Assembly (NCBI RefSeq): GCF_000369065.1
Contig: NZ_KB849799.1
Span: 245,522-309,521, forward strand
Reading direction: 5' to 3'
DNA from: Acinetobacter haemolyticus CIP 64.3 = MTCC 9819
GTDB lineage: Bacteria; Pseudomonadota; Gammaproteobacteria; Pseudomonadales; Moraxellaceae
DNA length: 64,000 bases
Part shown: one piece after another, positions 34,746 to 43,790 of the stretch
Layout of the letters: each line of letters opens with the position of its first letter
Numbering within the stretch: position 1 is the first letter of the stretch
Program-made: the position numbers and the translations under genes
The notes under the pieces: model-generated
Databases searched by the model: none
What the model was told of the DNA's origin: nothing
The model's input: only the letters and a program-made list of their open reading frames with translations

Positions 34746-36854
34746 ATGACAACTTCTTTTCGTTTGTCAGTCTTAACGGCTGCGTGTCTATCTGCTACTT
34801 ACAGTTCATTGGCGATTGCCGAAGCCCCGACACAAGACACCAAAACCTTAGCGACTATCGTTGTTACAGCAAGTCGTGAGGGGGAATCTATCAGCAATAC
34901 CCCTGCTGCAATTAGCCAAATTAACAGCCAAACATTAGCCGATAAAAATGCCACTTTTATTGGGCAATTAGTCAACCAAACCCCTGGCGTTTTGATGAAT
35001 GACTTGGGTAATGAACAGCATATGATGTCGATCCGACAACCAATCACGACTGCAGCAGTTTATCAATATCTTGAAGATGGTATTTCAGTTCGTCCCGTCG
35101 GTGTATTTAACCACAATGCGCTTTATGAACTTAATCTTGCAGGGATTGATCGAATTGAGATCTTACGTGGTCCAGCGAGTAGCTTATATGGAAGTAATGC
35201 CATCGGCGGTACGATAAACTTTTTAACTAAAGCGCCAAGTCTAACGCCGACTGCTGAGATCGGTATACTTTCAAGTACGGAAGGTTATCACCGTCTGGAT
35301 CTAGGTGCATCAAACACCTTTGCGACTGAATTTGGTGAACATGGTCTACGTTTATCTGGATACGCAAGTGATCGTGGCGATAGTTGGCAAGATCATGCTG
35401 AAAGCAATAAGCAAAGTCTCACGCTTCGACATGACTGGGGTATTTCTGATGCCACACAAATCAAAAATATCGCGAGCTATAACCACCTAAAAGCAGACAT
35501 GACAGGAAGTCTAAACGGCAAGGATTTTAGTGAGCGTCCTGGCTACAGTTATCAGACATTTACCTATCGTGAAGTAGACTCTACTCGCCTGTCTTCACAG
35601 ATTAGCCATGCGTGGAATGAGCTCAATCAAACTCAAGCTACACTGTATTATCGTGATAACACCACTGAACAGAACCCAAGTTATAGCATTCGTACTGATA
35701 TGCGAAATGGTGTGCCTACAGGGACTTACACGGGTCAAACCACTTATAATCAGTTCAAATCGTATGGTTTAAATTTGCAGCATGCTACAAGCTTCGATCA
35801 GTTGAAATGGATAATTGGTACGATGGCAGAACATACGCCAAATAAAGCCAAAACTAATGATATTGAAGTATTTCGTGATCCTGAAACACGTATTTATACT
35901 GGTTTTCAACCAAGAAAATTGCTACGTGACTTCAATGTAGACGTTGACAATCAAGCCATTTACACCCAACTAAATTGGCAAACATTCGATAACTTAAATC
36001 TAGTTGCTGGCGCTCGCTACGACTGGATTAAATATGACTATCAGAATAATTTAACTCCATCAAATATTACGGGTGCACCTAACGAAACACGCCGCTTCCA
36101 TAAAGCCAGCCCACAACTTGGCTTTATTTGGAATGCACATCCCCTATTGGACATCTATAGCAACTGGTCACAAGGTTTTGTACCACCAGAAGTAAGCAGT
36201 TTATACGGTGCAAATCTGGTTACACCAAATTTGTCAGAAGCAACATTTAACAATATTGATCTTGGCATACGCTTTAAACTTTTCGATGAGCGTTTAGATG
36301 GTGAAATTACGCTTTATCGCTTAGATGGAGAAGATGAAGTCATTAATTATACTAAACCTGATAACACCCGCGAACCCCGTAATGCAGGTAAAACAAGACA
36401 TCAAGGGATCGAGATTGGTGGTACTTGGAATATTTCTGATCAATACGATCAACGCTTGAAACTATCTGGAAGTTGGGCGAAACATGAATTTAAGCAATTT
36501 CAGCCATCAGCGAGCTTAAATTATAATGGCAATCGTATGCCGAGCTCTCCAAAAGCTTTCGGTACGGTTGAATATCAAATTAAACCCATTCCTGAGTTGT
36601 TGTTATCAGCAGAAGGAGTTTATGTCGGCTCATACTGGATCAATGATGCCAATACCGAAAAATATGATGGGCATACAGTATTAAATCTACGTGCAACCTA
36701 TCGCCGTAATGCTTATGAAATCTATGGTCATATCATCAATGCTGCAGATGTACATTATGCTGAAAGTACCTCATTTAGTAATAATCAAGCGAGCTTTACG
36801 CCTGCGGCACCGCGTACCTATTTGTTAGGTTTACGCTATCATTTTGGAAAATAA
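34746..36854 (+). CDS. TonB-dependent outer-membrane receptor
   Basis: A 702-residue protein. The signal peptide ends near SSLAIAEA. A TonB-box-like stretch (LATIVVTASREGES) is followed by the plug domain (PAAISQINSQTLADKN, IDRIEILRGPASSLYGSNAIGGTINF) and a 22-strand barrel ending AAPRTYLLGLRYHFGK. The plug segment IRQPITTAAVYQYLEDGISVRPVGVFNHNAL is rich in possible ligands. The substrate is likely a metal complex; its His-rich neighbours suggest copper or zinc as alternatives to iron. It ends three bases before the PepSY gene. Confidence 0.88.
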   Translation: MTTSFRLSVLTAACLSATYSSLAIAEAPTQDTKTLATIVVTASREGESISNTPAAISQINSQTLADKNATFIGQLVNQTPGVLMNDLGNEQHMMSIRQPITTAAVYQYLEDGISVRPVGVFNHNALYELNLAGIDRIEILRGPASSLYGSNAIGGTINFLTKAPSLTPTAEIGILSSTEGYHRLDLGASNTFATEFGEHGLRLSGYASDRGDSWQDHAESNKQSLTLRHDWGISDATQIKNIASYNHLKADMTGSLNGKDFSERPGYSYQTFTYREVDSTRLSSQISHAWNELNQTQATLYYRDNTTEQNPSYSIRTDMRNGVPTGTYTGQTTYNQFKSYGLNLQHATSFDQLKWIIGTMAEHTPNKAKTNDIEVFRDPETRIYTGFQPRKLLRDFNVDVDNQAIYTQLNWQTFDNLNLVAGARYDWIKYDYQNNLTPSNITGAPNETRRFHKASPQLGFIWNAHPLLDIYSNWSQGFVPPEVSSLYGANLVTPNLSEATFNNIDLGIRFKLFDERLDGEITLYRLDGEDEVINYTKPDNTREPRNAGKTRHQGIEIGGTWNISDQYDQRLKLSGSWAKHEFKQFQPSASLNYNGNRMPSSPKAFGTVEYQIKPIPELLLSAEGVYVGSYWINDANTEKYDGHTVLNLRATYRRNAYEIYGHIINAADVHYAESTSFSNNQASFTPAAPRTYLLGLRYHFGK

Positions 36855-36857
36855 GCC

Positions 36858-38321
36858 ATGAATGCCAATCAACTCAAAAAGTTACTCAAGTTTCATCGTA
36901 GCTTTGGGATGGTGTTGGGCATTTTGGTTTTATTTTGGGCTTTAACTGGTGTGTTGCATCCAATTATGAGTGCAACACAACCGCAGCCTTTGAAACGAAT
37001 GCCTCCACCACAACAACTAGATTTAAACAATGCTTTACCAGCAAAAATGGTCTTAGAGCAAAATCAGATTGAGCAATTTTCTGCTCTTCAAGTGATTCAA
37101 GTGAATGCCAATCAGACGGCATACCGTGTATTAGGCATAAACCAAAATATGGCTGAATACTACGATGTGCATTCGGGTCATCGTATTGAAAATGCAGAGC
37201 TACAATATGCTAAACGCTTGGCTGTTTGGTATACAGGTCTTACAGAGGAACGTATTGTTTTCGCGCAACTGGTTACAGAGTTTAGTGATGATTATCCGAG
37301 TGTAAATCGCTTATTGCCAATTTGGCGTGTCGATTTTGATCAAGGTTTACGTGCTTATGTAGATCCTAGCCATTCACGGCTTGCTACGATTTCAAATGAT
37401 CAAAAGATGTGGATGGCACGGATTTTCCGTTTGGGTCACACATGGACATGGAACAATCAACAATGGTTTGGTCAAACACTTTTGATGCAGTTTGCTCTGA
37501 TTGGCATACTCGTCATCACATGTATGGGAATTGGATTATTTTTCAAAATTCATAATCGAAAAAACCATCGTTTACGTGAAAAACCAACTCGATTCCTACA
37601 TCGCTATTTGGGCATCAGTCTGAGTGTCTTTATTTTACTTTGGGTGGTCAGTGGTTTTTACCATCTTTGGCAAAAGAAGCCTGAGATCAAAAATATTCAG
37701 CCTATTTTCAAGACACAAGATTTAGATCAAACGTCGTGGCAACTAGCAACAGCTCAGTCGATACAACGATTACACCTCGTACCTATTTCATATAGTCGCG
37801 AGCAAACACGAGCTGCGTGGATGATTCAACTCATCGGTAAAAAGGACCTTCAAGGCAGTATGACTGCAGTTAAAGAACATGATCATCATGGACACAGTAA
37901 AAATCAGACGCCTGCGATCCAATGGATTGATGCTGAAAAAGCCAAACCCATTGACGTGCTTGAGCAAAGTAGATTTTTTGTTGCTGATTATCTCAATCTA
38001 CCGATCGAGAAAATCGGACAAAGTACTTGGGTCACAAGTTTTGGCGGAGAATATGGCTTTATTAATAAACGCCTACCTGTAGTTAGAGTTGACACTCATT
38101 TAAAGGACCAATTGCGACTCTATATAGAACCAAGTAGTGCTGTTATTGCTGCAAAAGTTACTGCACAGGATGCGCTTGAAGGTAAGAGCTTTGCTTATTT
38201 ACATAAGTGGAATTGGCTGCCTATCGATAAAATTGTTCGTGATATTTTATTGGGCCTGATCGCTGCATTGATTGCTGTTTTGGTGATACTAGGCTTCTGT
38301 ACCTATCGTAAAAAAAGATAA
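36858..38321 (+). CDS. PepSY-domain membrane protein with His-rich loop
   Basis: A 487-residue inner-membrane protein. N-terminal KFHRSFGMVLGILVLFWALTG is the PepSY_TM signature; a large periplasmic domain follows, then FALIGILVITCMGIGLFF, HRYLGISLSVFILLWVVSGFYHLW and a last helix ILLGLIAALIAVLVILGF. A loop with KEHDHHGHSKN (about residues 338-348) could bind metal. Together with the receptor and the DUF2946 protein it probably handles an imported metal complex, for example by reduction. Translationally close to the receptor gene (three-base gap). Confidence 0.82.
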   Translation: MNANQLKKLLKFHRSFGMVLGILVLFWALTGVLHPIMSATQPQPLKRMPPPQQLDLNNALPAKMVLEQNQIEQFSALQVIQVNANQTAYRVLGINQNMAEYYDVHSGHRIENAELQYAKRLAVWYTGLTEERIVFAQLVTEFSDDYPSVNRLLPIWRVDFDQGLRAYVDPSHSRLATISNDQKMWMARIFRLGHTWTWNNQQWFGQTLLMQFALIGILVITCMGIGLFFKIHNRKNHRLREKPTRFLHRYLGISLSVFILLWVVSGFYHLWQKKPEIKNIQPIFKTQDLDQTSWQLATAQSIQRLHLVPISYSREQTRAAWMIQLIGKKDLQGSMTAVKEHDHHGHSKNQTPAIQWIDAEKAKPIDVLEQSRFFVADYLNLPIEKIGQSTWVTSFGGEYGFINKRLPVVRVDTHLKDQLRLYIEPSSAVIAAKVTAQDALEGKSFAYLHKWNWLPIDKIVRDILLGLIAALIAVLVILGFCTYRKKR

Positions 38322-38327
38322 TGTTTT

Positions 38328-38358
38328 TTGATCCTCTCACAAACAATGAGAGGATCAA
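38328..38358. terminator. Bidirectional terminator
   Basis: An 11-bp perfect stem, TTGATCCTCTC / GAGAGGATCAA, with a 9-nt loop between the convergent PepSY and cobS genes. Confidence 0.85.
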
Positions 38359-38385
38359 TATCTATCGAGATTCAATTTCTTGAGT

Positions 38386-39129
38386 CTAAGGCAGATAATA
38401 AAATGCTATCAAGAAACTCATCAATACACATACCTCTGATAACTCAATCGAAGCACCAATCGTATCACCAGTAATCCCACCAATTCTTTCAATGAACTTC
38501 GCACGTAGATAAAACAGCAGTAGTAAAAATATTGCTAAACAGAAAATACCAGCTCCCTCAAACACACAAAGAAATGATAATGTAATGACAAAGACTATCC
38601 ATGTCGTTATTTTGGGTATCAAATCAGCAATAGAATGCCCTAAACCTTGTTTTCGCACATAGCTTGTAGTGAGAAAAAGAAATAAAGCTGAACTTCTGCC
38701 AATTGCAGGTACTACAATCAGAAATACTGATAATTGTTGTTCTAATAACACATAAATAGCGACAAATTTAAGCAAGCAAAGCATGATCAAACTTAAAACA
38801 CCGATAGGCCCGCATGCTGGATCTTTCATAATTTTAAGTGTACGTTCAGGATCACCGAAACCACCGACCCATGCATCTGCAGTATCTGCTAATCCATCTA
38901 AATGTAATCCGCCAGTCAGCCAAATCCATAATACGAGGATAATACTTGCCAGCAATAAGGCTGGCAGTTTGAATAGCAATATTGAACATGCAAATAAAAC
39001 TAAACCGATCAATAGTCCAATGAAAGGATAAAACAAAATGGCTTGTGCATTTTGCTTTGCGGTTGGCATATTTTTTAATTGAATCGGTAAAACAGTTAAA
39101 AATTGCAAGGCAATCCAAAAAGGTGTCAT
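38386..39129 (-). CDS. cobS: Adenosylcobinamide-GDP ribazoletransferase (cobalamin synthase)
   Basis: A 247-residue inner-membrane enzyme joining adenosylcobinamide-GDP and alpha-ribazole. Family motifs are PFWIALQFLTVLPI, ILFYPFIGLLIGLVLF, TGGLHLDGLADTADAWVGG (the acidic Mg-binding motif) and IMKDPACGPIGVLSLI, with several membrane helices. A GTG start at 39165 would add 12 residues; the ATG at 39129 gives the usual family length. It is separated from cobC, cobT and cobU by a phosphatase gene, an unusual split of the set. Confidence 0.93.
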   Translation of the reverse strand: MTPFWIALQFLTVLPIQLKNMPTAKQNAQAILFYPFIGLLIGLVLFACSILLFKLPALLLASIILVLWIWLTGGLHLDGLADTADAWVGGFGDPERTLKIMKDPACGPIGVLSLIMLCLLKFVAIYVLLEQQLSVFLIVVPAIGRSSALFLFLTTSYVRKQGLGHSIADLIPKITTWIVFVITLSFLCVFEGAGIFCLAIFLLLLFYLRAKFIERIGGITGDTIGASIELSEVCVLMSFLIAFYYLP

Positions 39130-39184
39130 GCTAGAAATCTCAGCCAAGCTATATCTTTTATTCACCCATTATGAAGAAATAAAA

Positions 39185-39209
39185 ATGGGAATAGCAACTC
39201 TATTCCCAT
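39185..39209 (-). terminator. Terminator downstream of phosphatase gene
   Basis: ATGGGAATA pairs with TATTCCCAT around a 7-nt loop; on the minus strand it is followed by TTTTTATTTC. It lies between the phosphatase stop and cobS. Confidence 0.75.
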
Positions 39210-39231
39210 CCTAAAAAATTATTAAATTAGA

Positions 39232-40818
39232 TTATTGAATTTGATAGCATTGTTTAAGCTTCAAATAGTCATAATAAAAGCTATTTGTACGGTATCTTGC
39301 ATAATCACAAGCGGGTTTAAATAAGGTTTCTTTTTCATTGTAAAACATTTTTACCAAAGTGCTGCCTTGCGCATTTTGATAGATATCCCATTGTACATTC
39401 GCAGCCATTGGAGAAACTATCTCACCTCTCCATGGGCTATTGTTATAATTATAAGTTTGATGCAATGCTAAGGGTTGCATCTTATTAAACAACTCCAAGC
39501 TCGTTGCTAAAGGAATAATGATTTCAGCATGCGCAAAACGTAAAACTGCACGATGTGATTGTTGTTTATCGACAACCGCGTCGACCTGCTTAAACAGATC
39601 TTGTGTCAATCCCTGTGCAATTGCACTGGTGACTTGATTCGACTCGCTAAAACTTGGCCCTTTTTCATAGAAATCATTCGCATCATTAAATTCTGCATAG
39701 AACTTTGCTGCATCTTCAGGCATATATTTATCAAAATCGACACCTTTGAGTTCACTCTGCATACCTCCCATGATTGAATAAAGCTCATATAAATAAGCGG
39801 CTGCATCCACAGCACTAGTAATGCTATTTTTACCCTTACCTTTTTCAGTAATGGTTTCACCTTTCGGTGCGACTACGCTATATGAACCATTATTGCTAAA
39901 GGTATAAGTTTCATTCGTCCCTAGTTTTTGAATAAACTCAGTTTTGAAAATTGGTTTAAGCACTTGCATTGCAACCGTTTCAGCCCGTATATCACCTGCC
40001 AGCGCTTTCAATTTTTGAGCTAAATCATGATCTTCTTCGGCAAATTTCTGGTAAGCCCGGCTCGCATCATAAACGGCTTTTTCTTGCTCAGATAAAGATT
40101 GAGCCAAATCTTGATCTGCCGTTAACTTATGGAAATAAAGCTTGAAGCGATCTACGCCACCATCTTCAACTGTTGGCACACTTTCACTGGCTAGGCTAGT
40201 ATAAGAAATTGGTGTAATTTTATCTTTAAGTTTATGGTTTTGTTGAATAAGTTCATCAGTAAAAAACTTAGCACTATCCACGGCACGGTCAACACCTGAG
40301 CTCTGCACCAAAATAGATGACTGTTGGTTTTCTGCTGCTTTAAATAAACTCGGTAGACGTTGTAATAATCGATCAGCAATTCCCCTATGCTCTAATATCC
40401 CTGTCAAACTTTCATTGCCATAACCAAACTGGCGAATACCTTCTACACCATAGCCTAACAGAATATTTGCTTTCATCATGCTTTCTAGATCTGCACCGAG
40501 TTTTTCACCTAACGGAGTCAGCGCATTTTCAGCCTTTGCCTGTTTCCATAGATTATAAAGTGCTAAATCATATTTGATACTGGACAAGCCTCGGGAACCA
40601 TGACGTGCAACTAATTCAGTAAAAACTGGTTCAAATCCTTGTGGAGTTGGCTCATATTTTTTTAGATCTTGTAAAGGCTGATAAGGTGTTTTAGTTTGAT
40701 AATATTTTGATGGCGTATTATTTTCAGGCGTTGTTTGTGATTGTTGATGATCATCATTATTACATGCGGCCAATAATACACTTGCGCATAACACACTGCT
40801 TTTAAATAATATATTCAT
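39232..40818 (-). CDS. Histidine-acid-phosphatase lipoprotein (phytase/MINPP-like)
   Basis: A 528-residue protein. The signal peptide with lipobox LLAAC (MNILFKSSVLCASVLLAAC) makes it a lipoprotein. The catalytic RHG motif is ELVARHGSRG (about residue 72) and the distal proton-donor motif reads RFAHAEIIIPL, the HAE form of multiple inositol-polyphosphate phosphatases rather than the HD form of phytases. It probably releases phosphate from organic phosphates in the periplasm or at the surface. It lies between cobS and cobC but has its own terminator and spacing, so it may be only a physical neighbour. Confidence 0.83.
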   Translation of the reverse strand: MNILFKSSVLCASVLLAACNNDDHQQSQTTPENNTPSKYYQTKTPYQPLQDLKKYEPTPQGFEPVFTELVARHGSRGLSSIKYDLALYNLWKQAKAENALTPLGEKLGADLESMMKANILLGYGVEGIRQFGYGNESLTGILEHRGIADRLLQRLPSLFKAAENQQSSILVQSSGVDRAVDSAKFFTDELIQQNHKLKDKITPISYTSLASESVPTVEDGGVDRFKLYFHKLTADQDLAQSLSEQEKAVYDASRAYQKFAEEDHDLAQKLKALAGDIRAETVAMQVLKPIFKTEFIQKLGTNETYTFSNNGSYSVVAPKGETITEKGKGKNSITSAVDAAAYLYELYSIMGGMQSELKGVDFDKYMPEDAAKFYAEFNDANDFYEKGPSFSESNQVTSAIAQGLTQDLFKQVDAVVDKQQSHRAVLRFAHAEIIIPLATSLELFNKMQPLALHQTYNYNNSPWRGEIVSPMAANVQWDIYQNAQGSTLVKMFYNEKETLFKPACDYARYRTNSFYYDYLKLKQCYQIQ

Positions 40819-40924
40819 GAATTATTTGCTTATAGATAAAGAAGTGCCATGTATCATAGACAGGAGCAATGACAGTTCTATTAAACCATTCAGTAAAAAT
40901 TTTAAATACAGTTGTATTTAGACG

Positions 40925-41533
40925 CTAAGGAGCAAGTGTCTTTTCCATAAAACCAATCCCACTATCAGTGTCAAGCAACTCTAACTGATACAGTTTTCCC
41001 AGTTCTGCTGGCATTTTTAATAACTCATCTAAGTTATGTTGTCTTGCTAAACAGGTTAGTAACTTTATTACCCCTCCGTGTGTAACAATCAGCGCTGTTT
41101 CCCAACTGCTCTCCTGCATTTGCTGATGAATTTGTTTAAAACCAATCAAAAGTCGTTGTTGGAATCGCGCTAAAGGCTCACCATTTGGTGCTTGATATTG
41201 AGTCGGGAATTGCCAAAAATTTGCCAGTAACTCAGGAGTCGTTTCATAAATCCTTTGAGTTGAAACACCTTCCCAATCACCAAAATACATTTCTTTGATA
41301 TTTTCATTGATCAATAGCGGGCGTTGTAATTGATTTGCTAAATTTTCAGCAAAAAGACGGCACCGTTGCAGAGGGGAACTAATGATGACATCCCAATACT
41401 GCTGAGCGTCAAGATAACCTTGAACGGTTGTTTGCATCTGCAACCAACCCTGCTCGGTCAATTCATCATCAAGGTGTCCACGTAAAGTATGACTTTGCGT
41501 TGTTTCACCATGACGCAATAGATCAATCTGCAA
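40925..41533 (-). CDS. cobC: Alpha-ribazole phosphatase (histidine phosphatase family)
   Basis: A 202-residue phosphoglycerate-mutase-fold phosphatase. The nucleophile is in LLRHGETTQSH, family segments are LTEQGWLQMQ and ISSPLQRCRLFAENL, and the second histidine is in LIVTHGGVIK. Placed directly after cobT, it fits CobC, which dephosphorylates alpha-ribazole-5'-phosphate. The frame is open to 41596, but a TTG at 41533 has AGG eight bases upstream and begins at the first family strand; it overlaps cobT by 11 bases. Confidence 0.85.
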   Translation of the reverse strand: MQIDLLRHGETTQSHTLRGHLDDELTEQGWLQMQTTVQGYLDAQQYWDVIISSPLQRCRLFAENLANQLQRPLLINENIKEMYFGDWEGVSTQRIYETTPELLANFWQFPTQYQAPNGEPLARFQQRLLIGFKQIHQQMQESSWETALIVTHGGVIKLLTCLARQHNLDELLKMPAELGKLYQLELLDTDSGIGFMEKTLAP

Positions 41534-42590
41534 CTTTATCACCTGAGACGGCTGCTTCTGCAAAGGTTGCCATCTGATTATGTAGCACACAAGCAAGTTG
41601 AATCATTGACAACGCTACACCGGCACCACTGCCTTCACCTAATCGTAAATTCATATTTAAAATGGGTTGAGCATTGAGTTCTTTTAGGATTCGTTGATGT
41701 CCATACTCAGCAGATTGATGACCAAACAACATCCAATCTCTCACACTAGGTTGAATACGCACTGAACATAAAGCCGCCACAGAACTAATAAAGCCATCAA
41801 CCACAATTGGCATACCGATCTGAGCACAACGAAGATAGGCGCCAGTCATTGCGGCAATTTCTAGACCACCAACCGCTGCAAGTATTTTTAAAGCATTATT
41901 GCCAATATTTGGTGTATGAAGTTTTATAGCTTGATGAATGACTGCAATTTTGTGCTGAAGTTGTTGATTGTTAATTCCTGTACCGACACCGGTTAATTGC
42001 TCAGCACTTTCATTTATTAATAAACTTGCCATTGCAGATGCGGAACAGGTATTTCCAATACCCATCTCACCAGCAATAAAGATATCTGCTGCTTGAGATT
42101 GTGCCAAATCAATACTTTGTTTACCCAATTCCATTGCGGCAATGCATTCTTGCTCAGTCATTGCAGCGTGTTTAGTGAAGTTCGCCGTACCAGCTCGAAT
42201 ACAATGTCGTTCAACACCAACATAATCATAAACATCGCCCACCGTACCGCAATCAATCACTTGCAAGTGTGCCTGATGATATTGGGCGATTACGCTAATC
42301 GCAGCGCCACCAGAAGCAAAGTTTTGAAGCATTTGCCGTGTCACAGCTTGAGGATAAGCAGAAATATTTTCTTCAACTACACCATGATCACCAGCAAAGA
42401 TCGTAATCCACGGCTTCTGAATCCGAGGTTGAATAGTTCCTTGTAAACTCGCAAGTTGAATCGCAATTTGCTCCAACTGACCTAATGCACCTGTTGGCTT
42501 AGTCAATTGCGACTGACGATACTCAGCTTGTGATTTTGTTGCTAAATCTGGATGTTTAATTGTTTCTAACCACCAAGCTTGTTCTGACAT
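41523..42590 (-). CDS. cobT: Nicotinate-nucleotide--dimethylbenzimidazole phosphoribosyltransferase
   Basis: A 355-residue enzyme forming alpha-ribazole phosphate from nicotinate mononucleotide and dimethylbenzimidazole for the cobalamin lower ligand. Motifs are KPTGALGQLEQIAIQLA, IFAGDHGVVEENISAYPQ, ASGGAAISVIA, GEMGIGNTCSASAMAS and the catalytic-glutamate region RLGEGSGAGVALSMI. The start at 42590 has GAG seven bases upstream; an ATG at 42602 is an alternative. The gene follows cobU with two or fewer bases between stop and start. Confidence 0.95.
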   Translation of the reverse strand: MSEQAWWLETIKHPDLATKSQAEYRQSQLTKPTGALGQLEQIAIQLASLQGTIQPRIQKPWITIFAGDHGVVEENISAYPQAVTRQMLQNFASGGAAISVIAQYHQAHLQVIDCGTVGDVYDYVGVERHCIRAGTANFTKHAAMTEQECIAAMELGKQSIDLAQSQAADIFIAGEMGIGNTCSASAMASLLINESAEQLTGVGTGINNQQLQHKIAVIHQAIKLHTPNIGNNALKILAAVGGLEIAAMTGAYLRCAQIGMPIVVDGFISSVAALCSVRIQPSVRDWMLFGHQSAEYGHQRILKELNAQPILNMNLRLGEGSGAGVALSMIQLACVLHNQMATFAEAAVSGDKVAD

Positions 42591-42591
42591 T

Positions 42592-43110
42592 TTATTGCTC
42601 ATCTTTTAAAATCATAGGAAATCCAGCCACACAAAACATCACTTTGTTTGCTAATTGCCCCAAAGCTTGATGTAAGCGCCCTGCTTCATCGACAAATCGA
42701 CGACTGATTTCCCCCATTGGAACTACACCAAGCCCTGTTTCATTGCTCACTAAAATAATTTGTGATTTAAGTTTGGGCAGCACATTTAATAACTGATCTA
42801 TTTGTTGTAAATATAAGTTCGAATCTTCAGCGAGCAAGAGATTAGTTAACCACAAAGTGAGACAATCAACCAAAATAATTTGATTCTCCTGATCTATTTG
42901 TAAAAGCTGATCTGCCAGAAATATTGGCTCTTCACTTAATTTCCAATGCTGCGGTCGTTGCTGTTGATGATGCTGAATACGCTGTTGCATTTCCTCATCT
43001 AAAGGCTGTGCCGTTGCAACATAGGCCACCACTAGACCACTTTCTGTCGCAATTTTCTCAGCTAAACGGCTTTTACCTGAACGCGCACCACCTAGAATTA
43101 ATTGCAACAT
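42592..43110 (-). CDS. cobU: Adenosylcobinamide kinase / adenosylcobinamide-phosphate guanylyltransferase
   Basis: A 172-residue bifunctional enzyme (CobU/CobP). The P-loop is LILGGARSGKSRLAE at the N-terminus; VVAYVATAQPLDEEM contains the family motif, and VDCLTLWLTNLL is the Walker B region. VSNETGLGVVPMGEISRRFVDEAGRL is the signature C-terminal segment. It activates salvaged cobinamide for nucleotide-loop assembly. The ATG at 43110 is two bases from the preceding stop; a TTG at 43116 is possible. Confidence 0.95.
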   Translation of the reverse strand: MLQLILGGARSGKSRLAEKIATESGLVVAYVATAQPLDEEMQQRIQHHQQQRPQHWKLSEEPIFLADQLLQIDQENQIILVDCLTLWLTNLLLAEDSNLYLQQIDQLLNVLPKLKSQIILVSNETGLGVVPMGEISRRFVDEAGRLHQALGQLANKVMFCVAGFPMILKDEQ

Positions 43111-43112
43111 AT

Positions 43113-43709
43113 TCAACCCAATTTGACTTGATGATAAGGATACAGTAATCCTTGTAAAATCTGAGCGTTATAATAACCGAAAGTCAACTGATTGACCTGA
43201 ACTTTAATTTTTTGGATTGTTAGGGCTTGAATACGCTCTAGAACTAATTCGCTTGACCAAGCCTCGCGATAAAGCCCCAAGGTGATATGTGGGCAATAGA
43301 TCGGCGCAGCAATTTCGTCCTTAACTTGATACAAACTCTTTCGTATCTTATCTAATGTATTTTGAGAGTCCAGAATCTGTACAAATAAAGCGCTACTAAA
43401 ACTATCAATATGTGACAGTTCCAGCTCAAAATCATCTAATTCTAATGCTTCTAATATGTTGATTTGTTGATTGAGCTGAATAATTTCAAAATCATCATTG
43501 TACTGTGCTGGTTCCTCGGTCAAAAAACCAGTAACAAACAAAGTGATATGGTATTGACGTAGATTAGGCGTTATCAATAAATCCGCAAAATGTTGTTGTA
43601 ATTGGTCTAAGTATTGGATCAACTCAGGGGGATTAATTTGGATATACCACACGCCATAATTACAGCGACCACGATGCCATTCAGGATAATCGTGGTTTGC
43701 AGTTGCCAT
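43113..43709 (-). CDS. 2H phosphoesterase (2'-5' RNA ligase-like)
   Basis: A 198-residue protein with the two HxT/S motifs of the 2H superfamily: LRQYHITLFVTG (about residue 55) and IYCPHITLGLY (about 160). Spacing and the surrounding strand pattern match LigT/ThpR-like 2'-5' RNA ligases and cyclic phosphodiesterases. It is the first gene of the cobUTC group, two bases ahead of cobU, which hints at a link to nucleotide-phosphate turnover, possibly incidental. A GTG at 43736 could add nine residues. Confidence 0.75.
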   Translation of the reverse strand: MATANHDYPEWHRGRCNYGVWYIQINPPELIQYLDQLQQHFADLLITPNLRQYHITLFVTGFLTEEPAQYNDDFEIIQLNQQINILEALELDDFELELSHIDSFSSALFVQILDSQNTLDKIRKSLYQVKDEIAAPIYCPHITLGLYREAWSSELVLERIQALTIQKIKVQVNQLTFGYYNAQILQGLLYPYHQVKLG

Positions 43710-43790
43710 CAGTTTCGTTGATGCTTGTAATAACACAACATTTTGAACAAAGTTAAAGTTGTGTTATTCAAGCATAGATTGCTCTAAACT

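Noticed and set aside
43710..43790. Possible cobalamin riboswitch ahead of the cobU group
   Set aside because: Only about 80 bases separate the 2H gene from mtlD, too short for the aptamer, and no B12-box-like sequence was seen.
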